From the NCBI GenBank assembly GCA_004123355.1, contig SCHM01000002.1, positions 310,001 to 374,000 of the forward strand: 64,000 nucleotides of DNA, in the 5' to 3' direction. The translations under genes were made by a program, and so were the position numbers. Positions 36,584 through 47,262 of this stretch are shown here, piece after piece. The notes beneath the pieces were generated by a model that ran no database searches, was not told where the DNA came from, and was given only the letters and a program-made list of their open reading frames with translations. This DNA comes from Amphirosellinia nigrospora (lineage: Eukaryota > Ascomycota > Sordariomycetes > Xylariales > Xylariaceae). Position 1 is the stretch's first letter; each line of letters starts with the position of its first letter.

Positions 36584-37509
36584 GACCACAGGATAGACAT
36601 CTCTACGATCGCCCACCACCCACTGATAGATATGGCAGGTAGTTCTCAGTATACTATCATGAAGATTCCAAACCAGGTTTCATGCTACTGAGCTGATTCC
36701 AGAATAGCATATTCTGTTTAAGTGGCTAGCGAAGACAAGTTCAGCGACTGTAGTATTTACGGTACAATTGTTATGGAATGATGGTATCGCCCGTGGTAGA
36801 CGAAGATGGACATGAGACTGGGCGGATATCCATACGGGATGGCCACATTGAAGAGGTCACGAAATTCGATATTCACACGAAGAATATATTTGCGTTTCAT
36901 TGGTCGCAGAGGATGAAACGACGCCATTGTGTATATCAGACATCAGGCGATGTCGAGACATAAACTACCTACTGTAAAAAGGTTCATTCATGAATGTAAA
37001 TAGATACTCAAGCTCATAATTAGCTCCCATTGCCGTTTTTCGTACTGAAATCGCTTGCGGCCCCCAAATCGAACGTCTTGGTACTGAATCCCAGTGTTGC
37101 CGCGTTATTCAAGTACAAACATCATTCCTGTTTCTAGTCTGTTAATACCTACTCCGCCTCATGCAGTGTTACCGTTTTGCCTATGCATATATTCCCCTCC
37201 GCCTAAGCCCCAATACGATACACATTTTATTGGTCTTCTCGTTCACAGAGTCTTACAGCCCAATAGCGAAGTCCCTGAATGAGACTTACTGGGACACACT
37301 GCAAGCTGTGTTTGAGGCTGAGCTAAGGGCGCTCGCTGACTCCCCGTCTCACTCCTAAAGCCCCCAAAAACCCTTGTCAGGAGAGGATTAAACATACTTT
37401 CTACTATCGCAACGAACAAATTAAGACCTCCTAAACCACGCAATCGCAGGATATAGATGGAATTACTACCGACAAGACTAGCTGTTGACTAGGCTCATAT
37501 TGGCAGACA
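36584..37509. other. Intergenic, no gene seen
   Basis: This is the 3' flank of the Snt1-like gene and upstream of the next plus-strand gene. Short frames at 36778-37358 have no support. Confidence 0.5.
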
Positions 37510-38519
37510 ATGTCGCCGAAGACCGCGAGCGAAACAAAGGTGCTCACCCGGACGGCGTGGTCCCGCGATGCCCAGCCGAACACGTCCGGCGTGACGTATA
37601 ATAGACGCTCTTACTACTATGACCGTGAGTTCTCGGACAGCATCGTTCGTCCGACCGATGGTTTCGACCTATCCGGGCGTTCTACTGCTACGGAATACCA
37701 AGAGGCGGTATATGATCTCAATGAGGAGTACAACAATGATACTTCCAGTCATCCCGTCGTTGCGCAAAGCTTATTCCAGAGCGCGGGTAGACATTCTAGG
37801 CGACGGGGTGTCAGAGCACGCCTCTTGAGTCGTCTAATTGGCGATGTGATGATACCCAATTCCAGAAAGATCGTGTCTTACAATCTACTGGCGACGACGA
37901 CCATGATGATGACGAGGTGCATGAGCTACAGGACGGCGCCCCTCCCAACATGGCGCAATCGCGGGCATCCTCTGCCACTGACCCGATGGATCCGGAGCCG
38001 GGGTTGACCATTTGGGGCTTCGGCATGGATACTATCGCTCAGGGGGTCCTCGTCGGGCTCCAGCTTGGCATGCGCCTCGCCGAGATGTACCAATACATTC
38101 GCGATAGCGGCGGGGGCGGCGGGGACGGCGAGGAAGAGGGTGCAGACGACGACTTCTTTGTGGACCTGGATCCATATCACCTTGAAGCCGGACCCCCGCG
38201 TCGTCTGCGCCCGACTCCTCGGTGGACGCCGCCGGCTAGGAAGAGTACCGCACAACGTGCGCTAGTTGCTGCTGCGTCTACTACGATGGTAGCTTCCGCC
38301 CCGGACGAGAGCCAAGAGGGCACTGGCTGTCAGAGCAGCAATGCGACTGTGACGAAGTCGTTGACAGCGCCCTTGCCGGCTAGCAAGAGGGTGTGCTATT
38401 ACCTCGTCGCGACGGTGGTTTTCGGCGTTTTGGCGAGTTTCGGGTTTGCACTGTGGTGGGCACACAGTCAAGGGGATGTCTCCGCGGCGTTCACAATTGG
38501 GGGTTATGTGTTGCGGTAG
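37510..38519 (+). CDS. Hypothetical protein with C-terminal transmembrane segment
   Basis: The family is not recognised. The start MSPKTASETKVLTRTAW leads into a hydrophilic N-terminal half with YDREFSDSIVRPTDGFDL. A frame change near 37827 (T-run; one extra T gives RLFESSNWRCDD) links it to an acidic stretch rich in Asp (GDDDHDDDEVHELQDG), then LTIWGFGMDTIAQGVLVGLQ, a Gly/Asp/Glu-rich linker, and a strong C-terminal TM with VCYYLVATVVFGVLASFGFA before a short tail ending GGYVLR. Topology would be a tail-anchored or single-pass protein of about 336 residues. It may be lineage-restricted. Confidence 0.6.
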
Positions 38520-39461
38520 ACGCACTTGTTGTGGCGGTTGTTGGTGTGGTTCATAGACCTGGCTGTCGATGTTGGAAATCATGATTAGGGGCGTGCAGGG
38601 AAGTCGTCAACGAGGGGTATGGAATCGAATAAGATGGGCTAGGATATTATATGAAGGGAGAGATGGCGACTTAAGGCGCATTGCTTTTTACGTTCACCTT
38701 GCTGCTCGTTTGTTTTAAAATATAGAGAGAGGGAATAGGAAAAGGTCATGGAGAGCTTAAATTTTCTATTTTTATTGTTTGTCTCTTAATAAAAATTTAG
38801 GGATAGCCCATCAGCGTCGATATGAGTAGTTTGATTGCATGAGAAACTCTGAGTTTCGGTGCTCCTCTTGAGATTATATCATACACCCTATCTACTACTC
38901 GCTCGGCCAACATTAACGACCTGGCGTTCGCTAGCTGATTCAAATATCACCTTTCACAGTTGATTAGCTTCGCTGGACATATCTGTCACGCTTTCAAAGC
39001 ATGTATTCGCCGAGTTTACACTTCACACTGAGCTTTTGCTCGGGTAAACTTATACAATTCAATTCAAACGAGCCGATATCGTTAGTATTCAATAAAGTTT
39101 GCGATTAACAAATTACTCTATAGTATTGGCATTGCTATGAAACCTTTTAACGTATTAAGTTCTATTACCAACATACTCTTATAATGCTAATTTTGACCTC
39201 TTACTCCTTGATAGGGTCTTTCGCATATCTCATTACATTGGCCTTCGTATCATAGCGACCAGCTTATCGGTGTCGTAATTTTCATGAGTGTTATATATGT
39301 GATCGGCAGTCCACATGCCGAAGATTGATAGGTGTCTGGGCGATAGCATACGCCTCCTGAGGTAAGTACAGTGTAAATGGTGACCTCGGGGCCTCTAATC
39401 CTGCTAAGTCGAATATGGCGCCCCCTCATCTCGAACTTCGTAAATCTGTTCTAGCTATAAA
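38520..39461. other. AT-rich intergenic region between convergent genes
   Basis: This lies between two convergently transcribed genes (plus to the left, minus to the right). Roughly 38700-39240 is conspicuously AT-rich with no coding frame. It could be mutated repeat DNA, but no element ends are visible. Confidence 0.45.
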
Positions 39462-40352
39462 TTAAGGTGGTAATTCGTGAACAACATGTGTCTCTTCATG
39501 GACTTCTGCGATGTACTGTGGCGACATCTCGTATACTCCTCGGGTCCATGGGAAAGATTCGTGTACGAATTATTTTTCGCGTAAGGGTCGTTCTTGGCAG
39601 GCGGGTCGAGTTTCGCGTACGCATTATTCCCTCCGTACGGACTGTTGAATCCACTGGTAGATGTGTCTGGCCTCGTCGCTAGTTCAGCCAATTTTCTTTG
39701 CTGTTTCGGTCGAAATGAAAAGAAGTAAAATGCCCTCCGGCGAGAATAGCAACGACGAAGACACCCGATATCGTACCGCCGACGACGGCACCGACGTTCA
39801 CCCCATTAGAGTCAGAGTCGGGATTAGGTGTTGACGTTGACGTTGTAGCGGTTGTCGATGTACCGGGTGCTATTGATGCTGTTGACGATATGGATTCTGA
39901 ACTGGTTGTGTCGGCGGGCGCGCAGTTATCCACGCTGAAGTAAACCCACGAGCTGTTATAGCAGATTGTCTGTTCGGCCAGCATCAAGTTTGTAGCTGAG
40001 CAGATTGGGTCTTTAGGGTCATTGCCGTATATAGTGACTAAGTTCACATTATTTTGTTAACTACCTCTCATCTGATATTTGGACTCAACGTGAAGACAGA
40101 CACTAGTCGTCAACACCACATACCTGCGCAGCCATCGCCTAATTCCCCAATCATAAAACTCGTAAAGCCTGAGGTAAGCCTCGTACATTCGCCTGAACCA
40201 GGGCTGTCTTCGGCCTTGATTGAGCCTAAACGTGTGCCACAGTTTCGATCGCTAAACGTTAAGATGCTTGTGGCCCCAGCAAGGGGTAATATGTACATAT
40301 AAAGCGCCAACGCCAGTGCCAACGGCGGCGCAGCTAGCGCGAGGGATCTCAT
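39462..40352 (-). CDS. Mid2-like single-pass surface protein
   Basis: The architecture resembles fungal cell-wall or membrane sensors of the Mid2 type, though no family motif proves it. Exon 1 is 40124-40352 and exon 2 39462-40060 (intron 40061-40123). It has an N-terminal signal peptide (MRSLALAAPPLALALALYMY), a short extracellular domain with Cys (NCGTRLG, DGCA, ICSATN, TICYNSSW, DNCAP), a Ser/Thr-rich stalk (SISSTASIAPGTSTTATTS), a Gly-rich TM (NVGAVVGGTISGVFVVAIL), a basic juxtamembrane region (RPKQQRKLAELATRPD) and a cytosolic tail with Tyr/Pro. Two single-base breaks (near 39730 and 39540) are mended by one extra base each; the tail then ends HEETHVVHELPP at the stop at 39462-39464. Confidence 0.72.
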
Positions 40353-41852
40353 CCCCTTCCGCTCCCGCAGGGCTAGAGAAGCTTAATTGAAGATGTAGGA
40401 ACGTGGGGCAAGACTGAAAACACGCAAACATGTGCTCCAGCTTGAGATGCGGCGAGGTGAGGGATATCGTTCATAACCGCTGTATAATTATGAAGCAGAG
40501 AACTTCCGAAAAAGACGAAATGGACAAGCTAGAAAGCACATTGGAAAACTTCGACGTCAGGTCCTACTGTACACTAGAGCACAGCCGAAATCCCTGCCCG
40601 AGAGTGGGTAGCTAATCGGCGGCCACCTCTGCATACGGTAGTGTAATCACCGATCCATATTTACCCCAGGACGCAAGGTCTTTTGACACCACTTCCTCGC
40701 CTGGTTCAGTCACTTACACTAGTGAGATAAGTCTGTATATAAATCTCGTGCTCCTCTACTACAAATGCCTAACCGTTTGAGGTCAGCTTGGAGTATATCT
40801 TATATTTTCTCGTTCGGATTCTTAGAACTAGTGAAGCAGTGATATCTAAGGGGTATCAAAACTGATGTTCTTACCGTACTAAGGAAGAACTTATTCCCAG
40901 GACTTCGTGTCACCCCTGTATGGGAATAAGAAGGCTGTCAGCGGGTTCGCCTATTTTCGAGCTGAGGAACATCTCAACGACGATTGATTGGTACATACCC
41001 GCAAAAGGATAGCGAATCAAATTCTGTAAGCAGGCCCGCTTACGTGAATGTTATGCTTGAAAGTTGTTTAATAAGAGCCACGGACCCCTGACAATCTCCG
41101 CCACACCTGGTAACGTAGTGTAGGGTTTTAGATCCCCGGAAGCTGAGGCCAAGTTGTATCAAGCGCCTTATGCGGCGCAGATCTCGGTGCAGTACTCGGT
41201 GGATGGTAAGGTTTAGCGAAATGTAGCGTGGTCCCATGTCGTGTTGGCGAAGGATTCATCCAGGACGCCATGCGATCTCATTCGAAAAACTGATTACTGA
41301 TATTAATCACTACACTAAGAGCTCTACGCAAGATATGGCACTGAATTCTATTACTGTCGATACTTTGGTCGGCCTTTGCGATTTGGCTTGGCCTAGATTT
41401 AAATGGCATGTGATATAGCTTGGCGAAGCAGCCACCTCCAGAAGTGGTAAAGAAAAAGGCAGAAGAAAAGAGAGATATGCGTTTTGTCGCGAGTGATCCA
41501 TGATCAAACATGTCCTTTATCATTTACACAAGATGGCCGCTGAAGTAAATTATCAAGTTAACCATCCTATCCTAAGCGACCCCTAGACAGGGTTTCAACT
41601 TTCCAAAAGAAAACTCCGAGTTATGCTGGAATTCCTATTGGGCAATGGAGGCCAGTGACTTGCCGTATTGGGAAGTGCCCCATAGGTCAGCTTACATGAC
41701 CTTTCAACGAACTTATAAGACTTACATGTAGGCAGGCCTTGCCTTATGTTCAGTTATCGACTATCTTACTTAACAGTACCGTTTTATTTTTAGAGCTTGC
41801 TTAGACAACACTACCCTTTCTATAAACATAACAGGTTTCACACATAGTAGTC

Positions 41853-41887
41853 ATAAGTGATAAGTGATAAGTGATAAGTGATAAGTG
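41853..41887 (+). repeat. ATAAGTG tandem repeat, 5 copies
   Basis: Five perfect head-to-tail 7-bp units (35 bp) lie in non-coding DNA. Confidence 0.9.
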
Positions 41888-43287
41888 TATGGGGCATCAT
41901 TTTGATGTTGTAGGTAGTATTACAACAACGCTTAGCATAGCAATAGATGTCTATAATGTTTTCGGTACAGCATTATGAGATGACTGAACATCAGACAAGT
42001 TCCTTAGGGTTCCGTGACTGGAAAATTACATTATCCTACTTCCGTTCTGCATCAACGTTCGTTCTGAGTCAAGTTACGGGACTACGGTGGTTTAAGCTTA
42101 ACCTGAGGCTTTGTGTCATCGATTTGGGAATTAATGGCTTTAAGCTGTGGCTCGAGAATAGTGGTGTCTTCAAACTCGCCGGTCTGGGGCTCTTCGGATG
42201 TACTTATGCTGTCCAAACACCCAAGAGGTCAGGCTTAAGAAATTCCTTAGAACTAACAAAAGTTTGGCCTGTTGGATTGGCCTAATGTAGAATATACAGA
42301 ATACAAAAGCATCACGGGGTCAATCCAACTGATCTGGTCACTGACTGGAATGCCATTCCGTCGGGATGAATTGATTATCACTGTTGGCGCCCAGCCGCAT
42401 AGCGCCTCCAGTTGGCATTTTCTACGATTTCCCAGGACAATACGGACGATGGCATGTGAGAGAAAGATTCGTTAGACAGTGCAAGCACGACACGATTTTA
42501 CATAGAGGGATCTCATGCCAAAGCTAATAGCCACTTTTCTTGAGTATGGTCGGATAGATAAACTTGTTACGGATGATACAGCGCCTACTGCGAAATTCTA
42601 AAAAGAATCGGTGCGTGTCTCGATTTGTAGCACCTTTGTGTTTCTATTCATAAGCCTTACATCGGCTTCTCAGGTTTGGGGGTAGTTATGATAAGGAATA
42701 GGAATAGCAGAGGAGGAAATAGAACAGACGGCGCCCTGATAAACCACCTTAAAGCCGGGGAAGTGAATAGCACCTAACTTCTCTTGAAACATGTCTTGTT
42801 TGATATCTAAACGTGACCAATACTATAATTCATACCTATTGTAAAATGGTTAAAACCATCGGGATCCTGAAGTTCACATCGAAATGGCACCTAGTCGAGA
42901 AGTACAGAATCGATGCAGCTAAAAAGCTCAGAAATATCATAATCGTTGTCACATCACACCAGCCACCATGTCACCAAAAGAGAACAAACACTCTACCTAG
43001 TTTAGAATGTCATGACGGAGCCACGTCACAGCAGCTAGACGGCCGAATTTAAAGAGCCCGACAGGAGTACATTAGTAACAGAAACATCAAGAACGTCTTA
43101 CCAGAGACCCGAGACTGCACTGCAAGTGCTCTGGATGTGGAATGGGGATATCAGATACCCATACAAGATAGATGAACGAAGAAGACTTTGTGAAGTAATA
43201 ATACTATCGATTGCGCAAATCAAGCATTCCCGAGGTCGCCCCTGGGTGGCAAATACACAGAGATATAATTACCAGTTCTGATGTGAT

Positions 43288-43313
43288 ATCTCAATTATCT
43301 CAATTATCTCAAT
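43288..43313 (+). repeat. ATCTCAATT tandem repeat, about 3 copies
   Basis: Two perfect units and one 8/9 unit lie about 170 bp upstream of the IFI27-like gene. Confidence 0.85.
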
Positions 43314-43479
43314 GCGGTCGCACAGCACCGCAGTAACCAATCGTTATTGCCCAGGACGATGTTATACGTCTTGCAATCATGCACTGGTGACCTACGTAGG
43401 TGCCTAGGTACCTCAATGCTACGAGGTACCTACTTACTATAGTGTGGTTTTATCACACCACACCACCAACAGGTAATCA

Positions 43480-44402
43480 ATGAATGCGACGCTCTCCTTC
43501 GCCCAACTCCCAACTCACCCAGCTCATTCCAAACATACCATCCCGGCCGTGATTTCACAAGCTTTTCATAATAATCACAGTTCCCATTACCGACGAGCCA
43601 TGAACAATACCATCGGACCAGACGCCCTCTCTAAGCTAACCGCGTGGCAGCTTACTTACCTAGGAAAGATTGAACCCAGAGTACTCGTCAACAAGATCAC
43701 CGCACTTGCCTTATCCAACGCAGATGCAGGCGTAAGCGTCTTGAGAAAAATGGCAACATCCGAAACTCTGTCTCACGCGGTCGAAGTTATAACCGCTAAC
43801 CTTGGAAAGACGGGAACATTGATCGTTGGGGTAATCGGTAGCCTTGGACCGATTTTGGTGATAACACCCATCTTCTGGCTTCTCGGGTTCGGGAACACCA
43901 TAAGAGCAGGTATGTGATGACTACTCATTTTCACCAAAGATGCACGTAGCTGTGCGAGTAATTGGATAAATAATCAAGCCCAATCCTTCTCTACCTTAGC
44001 ACCCATCAAGGTGGTTCAAGCACTTTGATTAGCTGACACTGGAATGCAGGCTCTATCGCAGTATTCTGGATGGCGAGTATTGGCAACGTCGGTAAGTAGA
44101 TTTTTGTTTCGGCCATCTTGGATCTACACATACATGTTGTTCCCAAGGGGTCTCGGCGGGTATCGCAGTCCACATTTCAGAACTACTGCCAGTTGCCGAA
44201 GTGAAAATGGCTAATCTCAATGTTATTTATAGTACGCGGAAGCCTATACGCTACAATACAGAGCGCCGCAGCCGGTGGATGGGGGGTCGTAAGAGTTGCC
44301 GGTGGGGTTCAAAGTTTGAGTGTGATGGCCGTTGTGTTGGTGCTATTGAAGATCTACCAGAGCCAGAACAAGGCTAAAGGGATGAAGGGAATTTCACTGT
44401 AA
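43480..44402 (+). CDS. IFI6/IFI27 (ISG12)-like hydrophobic membrane protein
   Basis: The C-terminal half matches the pattern of the interferon-induced 6-16/IFI27 family: repeated small-residue helices with AGS...AS and GS...QSAAAGG. Three exons: 43480-43909, 44050-44091 and 44233-44402, all phases consistent (213 residues). Key segments are LIVGVIGSLGPILVITPIFW, FGNTIRAGSIAVFWMASIGN across the first junction, and VRGSLYATIQSAAAGGWGV. The N-terminal half is hydrophilic and helical. A shorter start at 43600 (MNNTIGPDALSK) is also possible. Animal members are small mitochondrial or ER membrane proteins linked to apoptosis and innate immunity; the fungal role is unknown. The short Gly/Ala/Ser-rich helices argue against an ordinary transporter. 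No frame break. Confidence 0.72.
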
Positions 44403-45331
44403 CCCTTAGGTGCAATGCTGGGGCACCTTGGAGGTCGATGATGAACGAGAAGACTGCCTAGAGAGATGACGTCGAGTATGAAATCACATTAGGCTACAGC
44501 AATGGCTGGAATCAGGGTTTGAAAATCGACTTCGGATTACAAAGGTTATCTATGGCTAAGTACTTAGGCCCTTGAACGTCTTTGCCAAGTTGGCCTGGCC
44601 GACTTTATATCCAACTATCTCGAAGGTTAGGAACTCTCGAGATTGTACCAATGGTCTTAAACAAGCGAGGGCTGAATAGCTTCAGTTTCGATAAGTCTTA
44701 GGTAAGAGTGCACACTGTATACGGAACCGTGTAGTTAAACCGGCGTAATCACAAGGTGTTTAGTGCGTTCAGCGCGTATCTAGCACATATAGACTAGAGG
44801 GTCGAAGAAACTCTTTGTATAGTGTAACATCTTTCCATTATAAAGACAACTGCGGACGACGCACACAATACACACTCACTGGATTTCTTGAGTGCCGGAT
44901 TGATAGGTTCTTATGCTTAATTAGTTGAGTTGAATGGCTTCTAGATATATAGATGCTATCTATTTCTATTGGCAATGGGTTGTTGGGGCTATAGGTAGTC
45001 TCTTTAATATATTGTAATGGTATCACGAAAGCGACCAGAAGTCGACTTATTGTGTAAAGTGCGCATAACGGAGTTAGAAGTAAACAATGCGTGGTATACA
45101 TGTTTATTAAACATAATTGCCTATTGTTTACCTGGATAATATATGTCACTTGCTTACGCATAATATTGCTCTTAAGCTATATATTATAAATACACAATAA
45201 TTTATATTTGAGACGAATTATATGGGTTGTAAATAAAAGCTTGATTGAAAGGTTGTTACTAGGTCATCATCTATGACATCCCAACTATAAGTGGAAGTCC
45301 ATTCTAGTATATATCAAGTCCAGGCTAATGC
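44403..45331. other. AT-rich intergenic region between convergent genes
   Basis: This lies between the IFI27-like (plus) and PEP-mutase-like (minus) genes. About 44830-45240 is strongly AT-rich with many TATA/ATAT runs and no coding frame. Confidence 0.5.
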
Positions 45332-46096
45332 TTATCCCAACAGTCTATTCGCCTCGTCTCGCAGTGTTTTCAAAACAGTAAACATGAGCGACGGACCAAT
45401 ACTGACCCTCGCGACACCGATTTCAGCTAGTTGCTTGACAGTGATCCCATCGGGGTCATCGTTGCTAGCACAGCCAGTCGGCCATCAAACTCCGTCACCA
45501 TTCGCCCAACTTCATCTCGAGAGACACCACGCTGCCCTCCCCAAACAAAGACTGTCGTTGCGCTGCGGCCAGATACCTCTTCCACGCGAAATAGCTTCGT
45601 CCAGCGCCCATCCCTTCACCAAGGCATCACAGCGCGCATTGACAACAAAGTCTGGCACACCCCTCTGTCTAGCAATTTTGAGGACGTGCTGGATACGTGA
45701 CGAAGCTTCGTCGACATCGTAGAGGTTTCCAGTCGCCAGCTCGCAGTCTTCTAGGTTGATACCGGCGACGCCGAGGTCTATGAGCGTATTGATGGCAGTC
45801 TCGAGGTCTGGGCCATATGCGTCTTGAATGTCGACGGTCAAGGGTTTCTTGAACTCGGCCGCTACTTTCGCGATACCGCGAACAGCTGCCAGGTTAAGGT
45901 CCAAGGTCAGCTCCTCATCACTGATCCCGGCTACGCGCGCGATTGAGAAGCTGGTCGTGGCGAGGGCTTCGCTTGTTGGCAGTTCAGCGATCGCTCTCGC
46001 GCTGAGTACGTCCCACACGTTGGGCAGGACAAGGGGCATGTTAGGCCGCTGGTGTAGGGACTTGAAGGCTTTGGCATTTGCGTTTCGGGTCGCCAT
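45332..46096 (-). CDS. Isocitrate lyase / PEP mutase-fold enzyme
   Basis: This member of the phosphoenolpyruvate mutase/isocitrate lyase superfamily would make or break a C-C or C-P bond next to a carboxylate. Subfamilies include methylisocitrate lyase-like, oxaloacetate hydrolase-like and carboxy-PEP mutase-like; which applies cannot be told. The start is MATRNANAKAFKSLHQ. Features: PLVLPNVWDVLSARAIAE, the metal-site strand TVDIQDAYG, GVAGINLEDC, a VVNARCDAL strand, YLAAGATTVFVWG and a C-terminal GVARVSIGPSLMFTVLKTL. The usual D-x-E/D-D-G-Y-G reads DIQDAYG here. About three single-base breaks (near 45577, 45570, 45459) separate the last parts; each mends with one added base. Length would be about 255 residues, which is typical. 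No signal peptide. Confidence 0.82.
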
Positions 46097-47262
46097 TGTG
46101 ATATCTGGGTCTCAGTGCTGCTTCTAATTTTGCGTGGGATGATAAGACAGATGGTGAACTGATGTTGATGAGGCTGCCTTAAGTTTATGTTCCTTAAATA
46201 TTATCTACTTCGCATTAACTCATATATAGTCCTTTGATTCATGGTGATACTTTTGCCCTCCGACCAGCTCTTGATTACGCAACCAATTCCGGCGGAAGTG
46301 GTTTACCATAGCGTTTATACATGCGCCCTATCCTCGACATGACATGACATGATTTCCTATTTAGTGTCGATTGATTACAGTAAAACGCAAATGCGGCTGC
46401 ATGTACGTTTACTAATAACCCTTCGGTTTATGCCAAGAAAGAAAGGGAATTCAGCGTTGCAACAAGTGATGGATTGTATTGCCACGTTCTTCTTCAATAA
46501 GTCGCCTATGACTCATTAACCTTCAAATCCCGCCAGTTCGTATACTTCGATTGTCCTTTCGGGGTCTTCTTCGCCAAGCTCAACTACCGCTTAAGATCAC
46601 CTTTATTGCCGTGCGGTAATAAATAAATACAATTCGAGTAAATTTACTTCAATCCTAGTACAGTAAAAAAGGTCTCCCTCGGAAAGCTATTTCATAGGTG
46701 CCTCAGGATTATTTCGCATAACTCCCTTCTACTTTATAGGGTACCTATTACACGAATTAAACGATCTTTACTTAGTATGATGCGCTTTCTTTTACAGATT
46801 GCGCTCTCGTTTGTGAGATCATCACATGTCTTCCAATCTTACAAGTCGTAGATAAATAAAGGGGTATGGCAATCCGCATTATCAACCCTTTCGAAGGTTA
46901 ATCTTATTAGAACTAAATCATCTCCTTACCTACTTCGCGATTTCCATTGAAAGCTGCACAAAGCAAACCTGAAGTTGTGCACGTGTCAACTTGTCTCAAT
47001 GTCAAACAATATGCTCATAGCTGAGGCTCATCGTGGCCTCTAAACAAAGTAAACAACAGCCCCTAAGTATGTACACGTTAGTATGACTACCATACTTGAA
47101 GATAGATCACTCATCGTGCTGGAGAGTCTTTGTACGCCGCACAGCACATACCAACACGACCGCTTGAGCGCAAGACATGAAACCATTTGTTGAAAGTATT
47201 CGCTATAGTTTAGGATAATTCGTCGTGGATATATAACGAGAGGTAGATCATCGAATAGTACG
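46097..47262. other. Intergenic between divergent genes
   Basis: This lies between the PEP-mutase-like gene (minus) and the deaminase-like gene (plus). No coding frame of note. A TATA-like ATATATAA at 47229-47236 is 27 bp before the deaminase ATG. Confidence 0.5.

Larger units (their letters stand above)
40353..43479. other. 3.1 kb region without a supported gene
   Basis: This lies between the divergently oriented Mid2-like (minus) and IFI27-like (plus) genes. It carries an ATAAGTG tandem repeat (41853-41887), an ATCTCAATT repeat (43288-43313) and a cluster of CCTAGG/GGTACC palindromes (43391-43440). Small frames (40430-40615, 41236-41523, 41947-42475, 42813-43052) have no motif. No transposase, reverse transcriptase or integrase signature was seen. 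Confidence 0.45.

Noticed and set aside
38520-39461. AT-rich interval considered as a mutated transposon or virus-derived relic
   Set aside because: No terminal repeats, target duplications or coding remnants could be seen, here or in the other AT-rich gaps. No element is claimed in this window.
41853-43313. Short direct repeats that might suggest a CRISPR-like or satellite array
   Set aside because: Units are 7-9 bp, contiguous and without spacers, and the genome is eukaryotic.
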